Source of the DNA: Novosphingobium kunmingense
GTDB taxonomy: Bacteria > Pseudomonadota > Alphaproteobacteria > Sphingomonadales > Sphingomonadaceae
DNA length: 64,000 bases
Direction: 5' to 3'
Assembly (NCBI RefSeq): GCF_002813245.1
Contig: NZ_PHUF01000002.1
Location: forward strand, 1-64,000
Translations under genes and position numbers: made by a program
Notes under the pieces: model-generated
Told to the model about the DNA's origin: nothing
Seen by the model: only the letters and a program-made list of their open reading frames with translations
The model's database searches: none
In this document: positions 50,004 to 58,859 of the stretch, in pieces
Numbering within the stretch: position 1 is the stretch's first letter
Layout: each line of letters begins with the position of its first letter

Positions 50004-50660
50004 CTAGAGGCGGGAAAGGGCCGGAATCAGGTCGTCAAAGTGGTCGATAACGGCATCGGCGCCGAGATCCCGGGCCGGCCGGTCGTTGAAGCCGAAGCTG
50101 ACGGCGATGCAAGGCAGGGCCGCCGCCCGCGCGGCCGCTGTATCGAAGGTCGTGTCGCCGACGAAGGCAGCAGTCCCGCCGCCGCACTGCTCCACCATGG
50201 CGTGGAGCGCGTCGGGTGCGGGTTTCAGCGGATAGGTCCCGGCGCCGATTATCGCCGCGAAGCGATCGTCCAGGCCGAGTGCGCCAAGCAGCTTGCGGGC
50301 GAAGGCTTCGCGCTTGTTTGTGACGATCGCAATCTGGGTGCCCGCATCCTGCAGCGCGTCGAGCATCGCCGCGCCGCCGGGATAGAGGGACGAATGGACC
50401 GCGATATTGGCTTCGTAATAGGCCAGCAGCGCCTCGAACAAGGCGTCCTCGTCCAGCCCCACGCTCCCCCCGGTCAATTCGAGCGCGCGCCGCAGCATGA
50501 GGCGGGCGCCGCCGCCGATCAGATTGGCAACCTGGTCAGGGGGCACTGCATCGCGTTCGGCCAGGGCCAGAGCGTGGTTCACGGCGGCACCCAGATCGCC
50601 CGACGTGTCGAGCAGCGTTCCGTCGAGATCGAAGCCGACGATGGCAAAGCGGTGGATCAT
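50004..50660 (-). CDS. gph: phosphoglycolate phosphatase-like HAD hydrolase
   Basis: The 218-residue HAD phosphatase has motif I GFDLDGTLLDT, motif II VTNKREAF and the C-terminal FVGDTTFDTAAARAA with the acidic Mg ligand. A helical cap lies between. Phosphoglycolate, formed during DNA repair or oxygenation, is the likely substrate, but related HADs act on other phosphates. ATG 50660 follows GAGGGG; it is divergent from glmU. Confidence 0.85.
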   Translation of the reverse strand: MIHRFAIVGFDLDGTLLDTSGDLGAAVNHALALAERDAVPPDQVANLIGGGARLMLRRALELTGGSVGLDEDALFEALLAYYEANIAVHSSLYPGGAAMLDALQDAGTQIAIVTNKREAFARKLLGALGLDDRFAAIIGAGTYPLKPAPDALHAMVEQCGGGTAAFVGDTTFDTAAARAAALPCIAVSFGFNDRPARDLGADAVIDHFDDLIPALSRL

Positions 50661-50722
50661 CCGCGGCCCCTCGCACGGCGCGTGTGGAAACGGCAAGAGT
50701 TTGGTGGCAAGGGTCGGGGGTG

Positions 50723-52090
50723 ATGACCGATCCTGTTCCCCTTGCCATAGTCACCCTTGCCGCCGGCAAGGGCACCCGCATGAAAAGCGACCTGCACAAG
50801 GTTCTCCATCCGATCGCCGGGCGGCCGATGATCGAACACCTGCTGGCCGCCGCCGCCGAACTTGCGCCGCAACGCTCGGTCGTGATCGCCGGCCACGGGC
50901 GCGAACAGCTCGAGGCGCAGCTTGGCGATCGTGCGGATATCGCGGTGCAGGACCCGCAACTTGGCACCGGGCATGCGGTGCAGCAGGCCGAGGCAGCGCT
51001 CGCCGGGTTCGCGGGCGACGTGCTCATCCTTTACGGCGATGTGCCCTTCGTCAGCGCCGCGACCATGCGCGCGATGATCGAACGGCTGCACGGCGCTGAC
51101 GAGCCGGCGGTAGTCGTGCTCGGCTTCGAGCCGGCCGATACGCTGAGTTACGGGCGCGTCATTGCCGAGGGTGACCGCATCGTGAAGATGGTCGAGCACA
51201 AGGACGCGACCGAGGCCGAGCGCGCCTGTCGCCTGTGCAATTCCGGGTTGATGGCGGTACGCAGCGCGGACCTGTTCGGCTTGCTCGCGCGTGTCGGGAA
51301 TGACAACGCGCAGGGGGAATACTACCTAGTGGACGTGGTCAACGTCGCGAACGCGGTCGGGCGGACCTGCGCCGTGGTGGTCACGGCCGATCCACACGAA
51401 GTCGAGGGAATCAACAGCCGCGCCGAGCTGGCCGTCGCGGAACACCGCTGGCAGAACCGTCGCCGCCGCGCCGCGATGGACGACGGCGCCACCCTGATCG
51501 CGCCGGAAGCCGTCTGGTTCGCCTGGGATACCCAGCTAGGCCGCGACGTTCTGGTCGAACCCAACGTGTTCTTCGGCCCCGGTGTCGTCGTCGCCGACGC
51601 GGTCACGATTCGCGCCAACAGCCACATCGAGGGCGCGCGCCTTGCCAGCGGGGTCGAGGTCGGGCCCTTTGCGCGCCTGCGGCCCGGCGCGGTGCTGGAG
51701 GAAGGGGCCAAGATCGGCAATTTCGTCGAGGTGAAGAAGGCGGTGATGGGCAAGGGCGCCAAGGCCAACCATCTGTCCTACATCGGCGATGCCGAAGTAG
51801 GCGCCGGCGCGAACCTCGGCGCGGGTACCATAACCTGCAATTACGACGGCTATTTCAAGCACAAGACCGTGATCGGCGAGCGCGCCTTCATTGGCTCGAA
51901 CTCGGCCTTGGTCGCGCCGGTCCGGATCGGGGCGGATGCGATAGTCGGGGCAGGCAGCACCGTGACGCGCGACGTGCTCGACGGAGAGCTGCGCATCGTG
52001 CGCGGCGAACAACTCGTCAAGCCGGGCTGGGCCGACCGTTTTCATGACGCGATGAAGAAAAAGAAGGCGGCCGAGAAGGGTAAGGCTTGA
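50723..52090 (+). CDS. glmU: bifunctional GlcNAc-1-P uridyltransferase / GlcN-1-P acetyltransferase
   Basis: The 455-residue enzyme makes UDP-GlcNAc for peptidoglycan and LPS. The N-terminal pyrophosphorylase domain carries LAAGKGTRMKSDLHKVLHPIAG; the C-terminal acetyltransferase is a left-handed beta-helix (VGPFARLRPGAVLEEGAKIGNFVEVK, NYDGYFKHKTVIGERAFIGS). ATG 50723 follows GGGGG. Its stop codon is the first triplet of the operator repeat of the vapBC module. Confidence 0.97.
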   Translation: MTDPVPLAIVTLAAGKGTRMKSDLHKVLHPIAGRPMIEHLLAAAAELAPQRSVVIAGHGREQLEAQLGDRADIAVQDPQLGTGHAVQQAEAALAGFAGDVLILYGDVPFVSAATMRAMIERLHGADEPAVVVLGFEPADTLSYGRVIAEGDRIVKMVEHKDATEAERACRLCNSGLMAVRSADLFGLLARVGNDNAQGEYYLVDVVNVANAVGRTCAVVVTADPHEVEGINSRAELAVAEHRWQNRRRRAAMDDGATLIAPEAVWFAWDTQLGRDVLVEPNVFFGPGVVVADAVTIRANSHIEGARLASGVEVGPFARLRPGAVLEEGAKIGNFVEVKKAVMGKGAKANHLSYIGDAEVGAGANLGAGTITCNYDGYFKHKTVIGERAFIGSNSALVAPVRIGADAIVGAGSTVTRDVLDGELRIVRGEQLVKPGWADRFHDAMKKKKAAEKGKA

Positions 52091-52112
52091 TATGATATCA
52101 TGATATGATATC
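52088..52112 (+). repeat. tandem 12-base operator-like repeat before vapB
   Basis: TGATATGATATC occurs twice (52088-52099 and 52101-52112) separated by a single A, and contains overlapping palindromes such as ATGATATCAT and ATATCATGATAT. The first copy includes the glmU stop codon; the second ends 9 bases before the vapB start. Such repeats are the usual binding sites for the antitoxin and antitoxin-toxin complex that repress their own operon. Binding is inferred. Confidence 0.7.
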
Positions 52113-52121
52113 GGTATATCA

Positions 52122-52307
52122 GTGACCCGCATTCTCGCCGATCTTGCCGAAGAGGACATCCGCTGGCTCGACGCCCGCGCGGCCGAGCAGGGCAAATCGC
52201 GCGCCTCTGTTCTGCGCGATGCGGTTCAGGCTTATCGCCAGGTTGCTGAGCAGCAGGGCATCGAACAGTATTTCGGCATCTGGGCCGAACGCAAGGCGCA
52301 GCGATGA
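52122..52307 (+). CDS. vapB: ribbon-helix-helix antitoxin of a type II module
   Basis: The 61-residue protein (GTG 52122, MTRILADLAEEDIRWLDARA) fits the Arc/CopG ribbon-helix-helix fold: an N-terminal strand (RILADL), two helices with the conserved turn QGKSRASVLRDAV, and a C-terminal toxin-binding tail (IEQYFGIWAERKAQR). It would bind the tandem repeat just upstream and neutralise the PIN-domain toxin that overlaps it by four bases (ATGA). Confidence 0.85.
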   Translation: MTRILADLAEEDIRWLDARAAEQGKSRASVLRDAVQAYRQVAEQQGIEQYFGIWAERKAQR

Positions 52308-52672
52308 GCGTGGCTGCCTTCGACACCGCGATCCTTGTCGATGCGCTGCACGGCCATGCCGGAGCGGCGGCCGAACTGAAACGCATTCGCCAGCGTTTCA
52401 TCAGCCGCCTGTCATGGATCGAGGTGATGAGCCTCGCCCAGCCCGACGACGCGCAGCGGGCGGACGCCTTTCTGTCGCACTTCAGCGTGGTCGAGATAAG
52501 CGACGAGATCGCCCGCAGCGCCGCACAGCTATGCGGCCAGCGGACAGGGTTGTCGCTCACCAATGCTGTAATACTGGCTTCGGCGCAGGTCGCCGGCCGG
52601 ATCCTCATAACCCGCAATACGGCGGATTTTCCGGCAGCCATGCCGGGCATCCGCGTTCCCTACAGCCTCTAA
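52304..52672 (+). CDS. vapC: PIN-domain toxin (VapC-like)
   Basis: The 122-residue protein starts at ATG 52304 overlapping vapB. It has the PIN fold with acidic residues Asp7 (FDTAILVDAL), Glu40 (SWIEVM) and Asp108 (TRNTADF). The position usually held by the third acidic residue is Asn87 (LTNAVILASAQ), which might weaken catalysis. VapC toxins cut tRNA or rRNA when the antitoxin is lost. The C-terminus (PGIRVPYSL) is typical. Confidence 0.87.
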   Translation: MSVAAFDTAILVDALHGHAGAAAELKRIRQRFISRLSWIEVMSLAQPDDAQRADAFLSHFSVVEISDEIARSAAQLCGQRTGLSLTNAVILASAQVAGRILITRNTADFPAAMPGIRVPYSL

Positions 52673-52687
52673 CGAAAGCAGCAGCGC

Positions 52688-54511
52688 ATGTGTGGCATCA
52701 TCGGCATCGTCGGCAAGGAAGAGGTAGCCGACCGGTTGGTCGACGGGCTCAAGCGGATGGAATACCGTGGTTATGACAGCGCCGGGGTCTGCACCGTGCA
52801 CGACGGGGAGCTCGTCCGCCGCCGTGCGCCGGGCAAGCTGGTCAACCTCGTGCGGGAACTGGCGCGTGATCCCGCGCCGGGCACCTCCGGCATCGCCCAC
52901 ACCCGCTGGGCAACCCACGGCGCACCGACTGCCGCCAACGCCCACCCGCACGCGACGGCGGTGCTGGCCCTCGTGCACAACGGCATCATTGAGAACTTTC
53001 GCCAACTGAAGGAAGCGCTCGCCGCACGCGGCCGCGTGTTCGAAAGCGACACCGACACCGAGGTCGTCGCCCACCTGGTCTCCGAACAGGTCGAGGCGGG
53101 GATGAGCCCGGAGGAGGCGGTCAAGGCCACCCTGCCGCAGCTGCGCGGGGCCTTTGCCCTGGCGATCGCCTTCAAGGACCACCCCGGCATGCTGATCGGC
53201 GCGCGGCTGGGTTCGCCCCTGGTGCTCGGCTTCGGGGATGGCGAGACCTATCTCGGCTCCGACGCCCTGGCACTCGCGCCTCTGACTCAGAAGATCGCCT
53301 ATCTCGACGAAGGCGACTGGGTGGTGATCACCCGCCAGGGAGCGCAGGTCTACGACAAGGACAACAATCCGGCCGAGCGCGAGGTGACCACGTCCGGCGC
53401 TTCGGCTGCCGAAATCGAAAAGGGCAACTACCGCCACTTCATGCAGAAGGAAATCTTCGAGCAGCCGACCGTCGTTGCCCAGACCCTGCGCAGCTACATC
53501 CGCCAGGTCGACCAGTCGGTGGCGCTGCCGCAGTTCGACTTCGACCTGTCGGCGATTACCCGGGTCACAATCGTCGCTTGCGGGACCAGCTATTATGCAG
53601 GGATGGTCGCGAAATACTGGTTCGAGCAGTTCGCGCGCCTGCCCGCCGACATCGATTTCGCCTCGGAATTCCGCTACCGCAATCCGGTGCTCGAGCCGGG
53701 TGGGCTGGCGTTGTTCATCTCGCAGAGCGGGGAAACCGCCGATACCCTGGCCGCGCTGCGCCATTGCAAGGACAACGGTCAGACCATCGCGGTCGTGGTC
53801 AACGTGCCGACCAGTTCGATGGCCCGCGAGGCGGACTTGCTGCTGCCCACACACGCGGGTCCCGAGATCGGGGTTGCCAGCACCAAGGCCTTCACCTGCC
53901 AGCTTGCCGTGCTGGCGGCGCTCGCTGCGCATCTGGCGGTCAAGCGCGGCCGGATGGACCGCGCCGAGGAAGCCGATGTCGTCGCGCACCTTCTCGAAAC
54001 GCCTGCCAGCCTCAACGCGGCACTGCGCCACGACGATGAGATTGCGGCCATGGCGCACCTCATCGCACCGGCGCGCGACGTGCTCTACCTCGGGCGCGGG
54101 CAGGACTACCCGCTGGCGCTTGAAGGGGCGCTCAAGCTCAAGGAAATCAGCTACATCCACGCCGAAGGCTATGCCAGCGGCGAGATGAAACATGGGCCGA
54201 TCGCGCTGATCGACGAAGCCGTGCCGGTTATCGTCATCGCACCCAGCGGCCCCCTGTTCGAAAAGACCGTCAGCAACATGCAGGAAGTGCGGGCCCGGGG
54301 CGGCAAGATCGTGCTGATCTCCGACCGCGAAGGTCTGGATGAAGCGGGCGAGGGGTGCCTCGCGACGATCGAGATGCCTTCGGTCCATCCCCTGATCGCG
54401 CCGCTGGTCTATGCGATCCCGGTTCAGTTGCTGGCCTATCATGTCGCCTGCGTGAAGGGCACCGACGTCGACCAACCGCGCAACCTGGCCAAGTCGGTAA
54501 CCGTCGAATAG
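52688..54511 (+). CDS. glmS: glutamine-fructose-6-phosphate aminotransferase
   Basis: The 607-residue enzyme makes glucosamine-6-phosphate from fructose-6-phosphate and glutamine, the first step to UDP-GlcNAc. It begins MCGIIGIVG with the Cys nucleophile as residue 2 after Met removal, has the glutaminase motif HTRWATHGAPT and two SIS domains (CGTSYYAGMVAKYW, SQSGETADTLAALR, KTVSNMQEVRARGG). It ends DQPRNLAKSVTVE as usual. It lies 15 bases after vapC, separated from glmU by the toxin-antitoxin pair. Confidence 0.98.
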   Translation: MCGIIGIVGKEEVADRLVDGLKRMEYRGYDSAGVCTVHDGELVRRRAPGKLVNLVRELARDPAPGTSGIAHTRWATHGAPTAANAHPHATAVLALVHNGIIENFRQLKEALAARGRVFESDTDTEVVAHLVSEQVEAGMSPEEAVKATLPQLRGAFALAIAFKDHPGMLIGARLGSPLVLGFGDGETYLGSDALALAPLTQKIAYLDEGDWVVITRQGAQVYDKDNNPAEREVTTSGASAAEIEKGNYRHFMQKEIFEQPTVVAQTLRSYIRQVDQSVALPQFDFDLSAITRVTIVACGTSYYAGMVAKYWFEQFARLPADIDFASEFRYRNPVLEPGGLALFISQSGETADTLAALRHCKDNGQTIAVVVNVPTSSMAREADLLLPTHAGPEIGVASTKAFTCQLAVLAALAAHLAVKRGRMDRAEEADVVAHLLETPASLNAALRHDDEIAAMAHLIAPARDVLYLGRGQDYPLALEGALKLKEISYIHAEGYASGEMKHGPIALIDEAVPVIVIAPSGPLFEKTVSNMQEVRARGGKIVLISDREGLDEAGEGCLATIEMPSVHPLIAPLVYAIPVQLLAYHVACVKGTDVDQPRNLAKSVTVE

Positions 54512-54606
54512 CATCGGCCGCGCCCCGGCAAGGCATTGAACCGCCGCGATTAAAGTCCGCTGCGGTTCGTCGCAGTGCTGGCTGGCGCTTTACCGGGCGA
54601 TAACCA

Positions 54607-56982
54607 TTGGTCGCCTATGCAGCACGGGTGAGCAAGAAATCATCTGCCCCCGTCCTGCCCAAGGCGCTTCCCGTCAACGCCGTCCTCGGATTGAGCGATC
54701 CGGCGGAAGGCGACTGGACGCGGATGCGCGGCCTTCAGTATTCCAGCCTGGCGCGCGTCACCACGCTGCGCGTCGGCGCGCATGCGTTGGCCTCGCTGGG
54801 CGTGTGCTGGATCTATTTCGGCACGGTGCACTGGGCCTTCCTGCTGGCCTGGCTCGGCACGCTTGGCGCTACGCTCTACTACGGCGCGCGGATCGATGCC
54901 GACCTGGTCGACGCCGACCGCCGCCGCATCGGCCGCGACGAGGTGCAGCGCCAGACCGTGGGCGCAATCGCCAACGCGCTCGCCTGGGTCATACCGATGG
55001 CGTTCTTCGCGCCCTATGGTTCCGACCTTGCCAAGATGGAGCTCTGGGCGATCTGCGCCATGCTGATGACTGCCTGTGCGGTGATGTTGCCGGCGGTCCC
55101 GCTGGCCAACCTGATGTTCACCGGCATCGTCGGTCTCGCCTCGCTCGCAAGCTTTGCCTATACCCTGACCTTCGAGATGATGATCGTCTCGCTGCTGTTC
55201 ATCGCCGTAGTGGTTAAGGGCGCGATCGAGAACGCGCGCTCGTTCCTCACTGCCCGCGTTGCCGAAGCCGGCATGGCCGAACGCAACGAAGTGGTCTCGC
55301 TTCTGCTGAAGGAATTCGAGGAGGGCGAGGCAGACTGGCTGTGGCAGATCGACACCTCGCGCCGCGTCCGCTCGGCCAGCCCGCGCTTTGCCTTTGCGCT
55401 CGGGCTTGGCCCGGATGAAATCGACGGCAAGTCGTTCATCCAGCTTGTCGCCGGCCCGGCCTGGGAAACCGGAATGTTTCCGCCCAGCCTGCACGACCTT
55501 GCCGAGCGGCTGAAGCGGCGTGAAAGCTTTTCGAACCTGCTGGTGCGGGTGACGATCGGCGGCAACCAGCGCTGGTGGGAACTGTCGGGCACGCCGAAGC
55601 TTGACGACAACGGCAATTTCGACGGTTTCCGCGGTGTCGGGTCCGATGTGACGCACGAGCGCGAAAGCTCGGAAAAGATCGCCCACATGGCGCGTTACGA
55701 CACGCTGTCGGGTCTGCCCAATCGCATGATGATCACCGAGGCGCTTGGCGAGGCCATGCGCTACGCCGACCAGTGGCGCACCCGCTGCGCCTTCCTGATG
55801 ATCGACCTCGACCGGTTCAAGGCGGTCAACGATACGCTGGGACATCTGGTCGGCGACCAGCTTCTCGCCAAGGTTTCGGAGCGGCTGCGCTCGATCTGCA
55901 GCGATAACGAGCTATGCGGCCGCCTTGGCGGTGACGAGTTCGCGATCGTGGTCAAGGATGCGTCCGATCCGACCCGCGTGGGCCGAATTGCCAACGCGAT
56001 CATCGAGGTGCTGTCGCGTCCCTACGAGATCGATCACCACACGCTTTACATCGGTGCCAGCGTCGGATCGGCGACCGGCCCGCGCGACGGGACCACGGTC
56101 GAGACGTTGATGCGCAACGCCGACCTGGCGCTCTACCGCTCGAAGGAAGAAGGCGGCGGCCAGCATTTCAAATACGAGCCCGAGCTGCACGCCCTGGCGG
56201 AAGAACGCCGCAAGCTGGAATTCTCGCTGCGCCGTGCGCTCGAGCGCAACGAGTTCCTGCTCAACTACCAGCCGGTGGTCGATGCCAAGGACGAGAATAT
56301 CGTCAGCTTCGAGGCGCTGCTGCGCTGGAACAGCGACGAGCACGGCTTCGTCAGCCCGGCCAAGTTCATCCCGCTGGCCGAGGATACCCGACTGATCGTC
56401 CCGATCGGAGAATGGGTGCTGCGCGAGGCTTGCCGCGAGGCCGCGCGCTGGCCGGCCCACGTCAAGGTGGCGGTCAACGTCTCGGGCGAACAATTGCTCG
56501 ACACCCAGTTCATTCCCAGCGTGGTCAACGCGCTGTCGATCAGCGGCCTGCCTGCCCAGCGGCTCGAACTCGAAGTGACCGAAAGCATCTTCGTGCGCGA
56601 CGCGGTAACGGCGCGGGCGGCGCTCGAACAGATCATGGCGCTGGGCTGCGGCATCGCGCTCGACGATTTCGGGACCGGGTATTCTTCGCTCGCCTATATC
56701 CGCAACCTGCGTTTCTCGACGATCAAGGTCGATCGCAGCTTCGTCCAGGGCGCTGCAACCGGCAGTCCGGAAAGCCTCGCGATCATCCGCGCGGTGGTTG
56801 CCATGGCTGAAAGCCTCGACATGTCGACCACGGCCGAGGGCGTGGAAACCGACGCCGAGCTGAACGTGATCCGCCAGCTCGGCTGCCGCAAGATCCAGGG
56901 CTATTACTATGGTCGCCCGATGCCCGCGCTCGAAGCGCGCGGCCTCTTCGCCACCCCCACGCTGCAGCGCGCGACGGCGTAG
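54607..56982 (+). CDS. membrane PAS-GGDEF-EAL c-di-GMP protein
   Basis: The 791-residue protein (TTG 54607; GTG 54628 is an alternative start) has about six hydrophobic segments (residues ~50-210), a PAS-like domain (about 220-345; DWLWQIDTSRRVRSASPRF, WWELSGTPKLDDNGNFDGFRGV), an intact GGDEF motif at 441-445 and an EAL triad at 569-571 with DDFGTGYSSLAY. Both catalytic signatures look intact, so dual activity is possible. It is followed by purQ on the opposite strand. Confidence 0.93.
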   Translation: MVAYAARVSKKSSAPVLPKALPVNAVLGLSDPAEGDWTRMRGLQYSSLARVTTLRVGAHALASLGVCWIYFGTVHWAFLLAWLGTLGATLYYGARIDADLVDADRRRIGRDEVQRQTVGAIANALAWVIPMAFFAPYGSDLAKMELWAICAMLMTACAVMLPAVPLANLMFTGIVGLASLASFAYTLTFEMMIVSLLFIAVVVKGAIENARSFLTARVAEAGMAERNEVVSLLLKEFEEGEADWLWQIDTSRRVRSASPRFAFALGLGPDEIDGKSFIQLVAGPAWETGMFPPSLHDLAERLKRRESFSNLLVRVTIGGNQRWWELSGTPKLDDNGNFDGFRGVGSDVTHERESSEKIAHMARYDTLSGLPNRMMITEALGEAMRYADQWRTRCAFLMIDLDRFKAVNDTLGHLVGDQLLAKVSERLRSICSDNELCGRLGGDEFAIVVKDASDPTRVGRIANAIIEVLSRPYEIDHHTLYIGASVGSATGPRDGTTVETLMRNADLALYRSKEEGGGQHFKYEPELHALAEERRKLEFSLRRALERNEFLLNYQPVVDAKDENIVSFEALLRWNSDEHGFVSPAKFIPLAEDTRLIVPIGEWVLREACREAARWPAHVKVAVNVSGEQLLDTQFIPSVVNALSISGLPAQRLELEVTESIFVRDAVTARAALEQIMALGCGIALDDFGTGYSSLAYIRNLRFSTIKVDRSFVQGAATGSPESLAIIRAVVAMAESLDMSTTAEGVETDAELNVIRQLGCRKIQGYYYGRPMPALEARGLFATPTLQRATA

Positions 56983-56985
56983 AAG

Positions 56986-57663
56986 CTAGGCCGAAACCAG
57001 CGCTTTTACCGCGCTTTCGAACAGCGCGCGTCCGTCGGTTCCGCCCTGTTCCGCCTCGATCATCCGTTCCGGGTGTGGCATCATGCCGAGTACGTTGCCG
57101 GCGGCGCTCAGCACGCCCGCGATCTGCCGGGCCGACCCGTTGACCTCTTCGGCATAGCAGAACGCGACACGGCCTTCGCCCTCCAGCTGGTCGAGCGTCG
57201 CGTCGTCGGCGAAGTAGTTGCCGTCATGGTGGGCGACCGGGATGACGATTTCCTGGCCCGCTTCATAGCGCGCGGTGAACAGGCTCTGGCTGTTCTCGAC
57301 CGTCAGGCGCACCTCGCGGCAGACGAAGTTCATGCCCGCGTTGCGTAACAGGGCACCGGGCAGGAGGCCCGCTTCGGTCAGCACCTGAAAGCCATTGCAC
57401 ACGCCAAGTACGGGAACGCCCCGGTTCGCCGCGGCGATAACGGCCTGCATGATCGGGCTGCGCGCGGCCATGGCGCCCGAACGCAGGTAATCGCCATAGG
57501 AAAAGCCGCCAGGCAGCGCGATGAAATCGAGGCCTGCGGGCAGGTCGGCATCGCCGTGCCAGACCCGGGTCACGGGCGCGCCCGACACCTTTTCCAGCGC
57601 GTCGGCCATGTCCCGGTCGCAGTTCGATCCGGGAAAGGTGATGACCGCGCTGCGGAAGGTCAC
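56986..57663 (-). CDS. purQ: FGAM synthase glutaminase subunit PurQ
   Basis: The 225-residue class I glutamine amidotransferase supplies ammonia to PurL for FGAM synthesis. The N-terminus reads [18 protein letters not shown], the nucleophile motif is [11 protein letters not shown] with Cys near 89, and the C-terminal MPHPERM holds the catalytic His and Glu. The start overlaps the purS stop by four bases (ATGA). Confidence 0.97.
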   Translation of the reverse strand: MTFRSAVITFPGSNCDRDMADALEKVSGAPVTRVWHGDADLPAGLDFIALPGGFSYGDYLRSGAMAARSPIMQAVIAAANRGVPVLGVCNGFQVLTEAGLLPGALLRNAGMNFVCREVRLTVENSQSLFTARYEAGQEIVIPVAHHDGNYFADDATLDQLEGEGRVAFCYAEEVNGSARQIAGVLSAAGNVLGMMPHPERMIEAEQGGTDGRALFESAVKALVSA

Positions 57664-57896
57664 GCCGCGAGCCTTTCGATCCGGTAATTCTCGATCACCA
57701 TGTTGGCGAGGAGCTTGCTGGCCATTTCCTCGAGCTGGGAGTCGGTGACGCTGTCCTCGACGTCGAGTTCGATCATCTTGCCGGCGCGCACGTCCTTGAC
57801 GCCGTCGATGCCAAGGCCCTCGATCGCGTGGTGGATCGCGCGGCCCTGCGGGTCGAGCACGCCGTTCTTCAGGCTGACAAAGACGCGGACCTTCAT
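57660..57896 (-). CDS. purS: FGAM synthase subunit PurS
   Basis: The 78-residue protein ([21 protein letters not shown]) is the PurS adaptor that bridges PurQ and PurL in organisms with the three-part enzyme. ATG 57896 follows AAAGG at 8 bases; a longer in-frame extension has no family match. It is coupled to purQ. purL is not in the window. Confidence 0.96.
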   Translation of the reverse strand: MKVRVFVSLKNGVLDPQGRAIHHAIEGLGIDGVKDVRAGKMIELDVEDSVTDSQLEEMASKLLANMVIENYRIERLAA

Positions 57897-57992
57897 GGGC
57901 AGACCTTTCGCGGGAAGGGCGGGGGCTTGAGACTCGAGCGCGCCTATGCCTCCTGTCGCTTCACGGAGCAAGGGCGGCCGGCGCCCTTCCGG

Positions 57993-58667
57993 TCAGCTTT
58001 CCTGCGAATCCATCACATATCCAAGTGACCGCACCGTGCGCAGGGGATCGGGCGCGCCGTGTTCGGTCAGTGCCCTGCGCAGGCGGCCAACCCAGACGTC
58101 GACCGTACGCTCGTCCAGCGCATCGCCGTCCTTGCCGAGCCGATCGATGAGCGCGGTGCGCGAAAAGACCTGGTCGGGGTACTCCATGAAATGGGCCAGC
58201 AGACGGAATTCGTTCGGACGCAAGGCCACGATCGTGCCGTTGACGCGGACCTGGTGGGCCGAAACGTCGATCGCCACCGGTCCGTTGACGAAACGCTGGC
58301 GCACCGGCTGCGGCCCGCCGGTCTTGCGATCGACCCGCTGGATGACCTGCGCCGCGTCGAGAGTGCCGACGATGTAATCGTCGGCGCCGGCCTGCAGTGC
58401 GCGGCGGCGCGCATCGGGATCGGGATCGTCGAGGACCATGGTGAGGTGAGAGCGGCGGGTCGGTTCGGCCTCGCGCAGGCGGCGGCACATCTCGAGACCG
58501 GACATGGTCGGGCAAACCCAGTCGATGAAGGCCCAGAGCTCACCCGCGAGGCTATCGGGTACGATATCGGACAGCGGAACGACCAGCCAGTCGGGACGCT
58601 GGTTGCGCAGATCGTCAACCAATAGCGGCGAAGGCGCGGTAAGCAGTATGGTCGTTGGACTGGTCAT
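57993..58667 (-). CDS. winged-helix response regulator with a degenerate receiver
   Basis: The 224-residue OmpR/PhoB-class protein has a C-terminal winged helix (about 125-222; LRPNEFRLLAHFMEYPDQVFSR, ERTVDVWVGRLRRAL, IRTVRSLGYV-like). In the receiver, Asp49 (FIDWVCPTMSG) could be phosphorylated, but the usual acidic pair after strand 1 is replaced (LLTAP), the conserved Lys is missing (GADDYIVGT) and the Thr/Ser switch region is unusual. It may work without, or with atypical, phosphorylation. No sensor kinase is adjacent. Confidence 0.87.
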   Translation of the reverse strand: MTSPTTILLTAPSPLLVDDLRNQRPDWLVVPLSDIVPDSLAGELWAFIDWVCPTMSGLEMCRRLREAEPTRRSHLTMVLDDPDPDARRRALQAGADDYIVGTLDAAQVIQRVDRKTGGPQPVRQRFVNGPVAIDVSAHQVRVNGTIVALRPNEFRLLAHFMEYPDQVFSRTALIDRLGKDGDALDERTVDVWVGRLRRALTEHGAPDPLRTVRSLGYVMDSQES

Positions 58668-58733
58668 CGGAACGGCATGGCTCTGTCAAGATTCTGCCGC
58701 CTTCTGCCGCGTCAAGGTGACGGTTTGATGATG

Positions 58734-58819
58734 ATTATGTGACAGTTTGGTTGCTGTCGCATTCGAGCGGGCCGTTGCGCGGAAAATAGGTCCAGAACGT
58801 CATTAAACTGTCACCTAAT
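58734..58819. promoter_or_regulatory. divergent operator pair with AAACTGTCAC-TAAT repeats
   Basis: The word AAACTGTCACcTAAT occurs on the plus strand at 58805-58819 and, with one change (AAACTGTCACaTAAT), on the minus strand at 58734-58748. The two copies face outward in the 192-base gap between the response regulator and the secreted protein. The plus copy has GTCA half-sites 11 bases apart (58799 and 58810), the spacing of Pho boxes. Regulation by a PhoB-type protein is inferred. Confidence 0.5.
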
Positions 58820-58859
58820 TCGTATTCACCCCGTGCGACGACTCGGCTAGACTGTTCCC

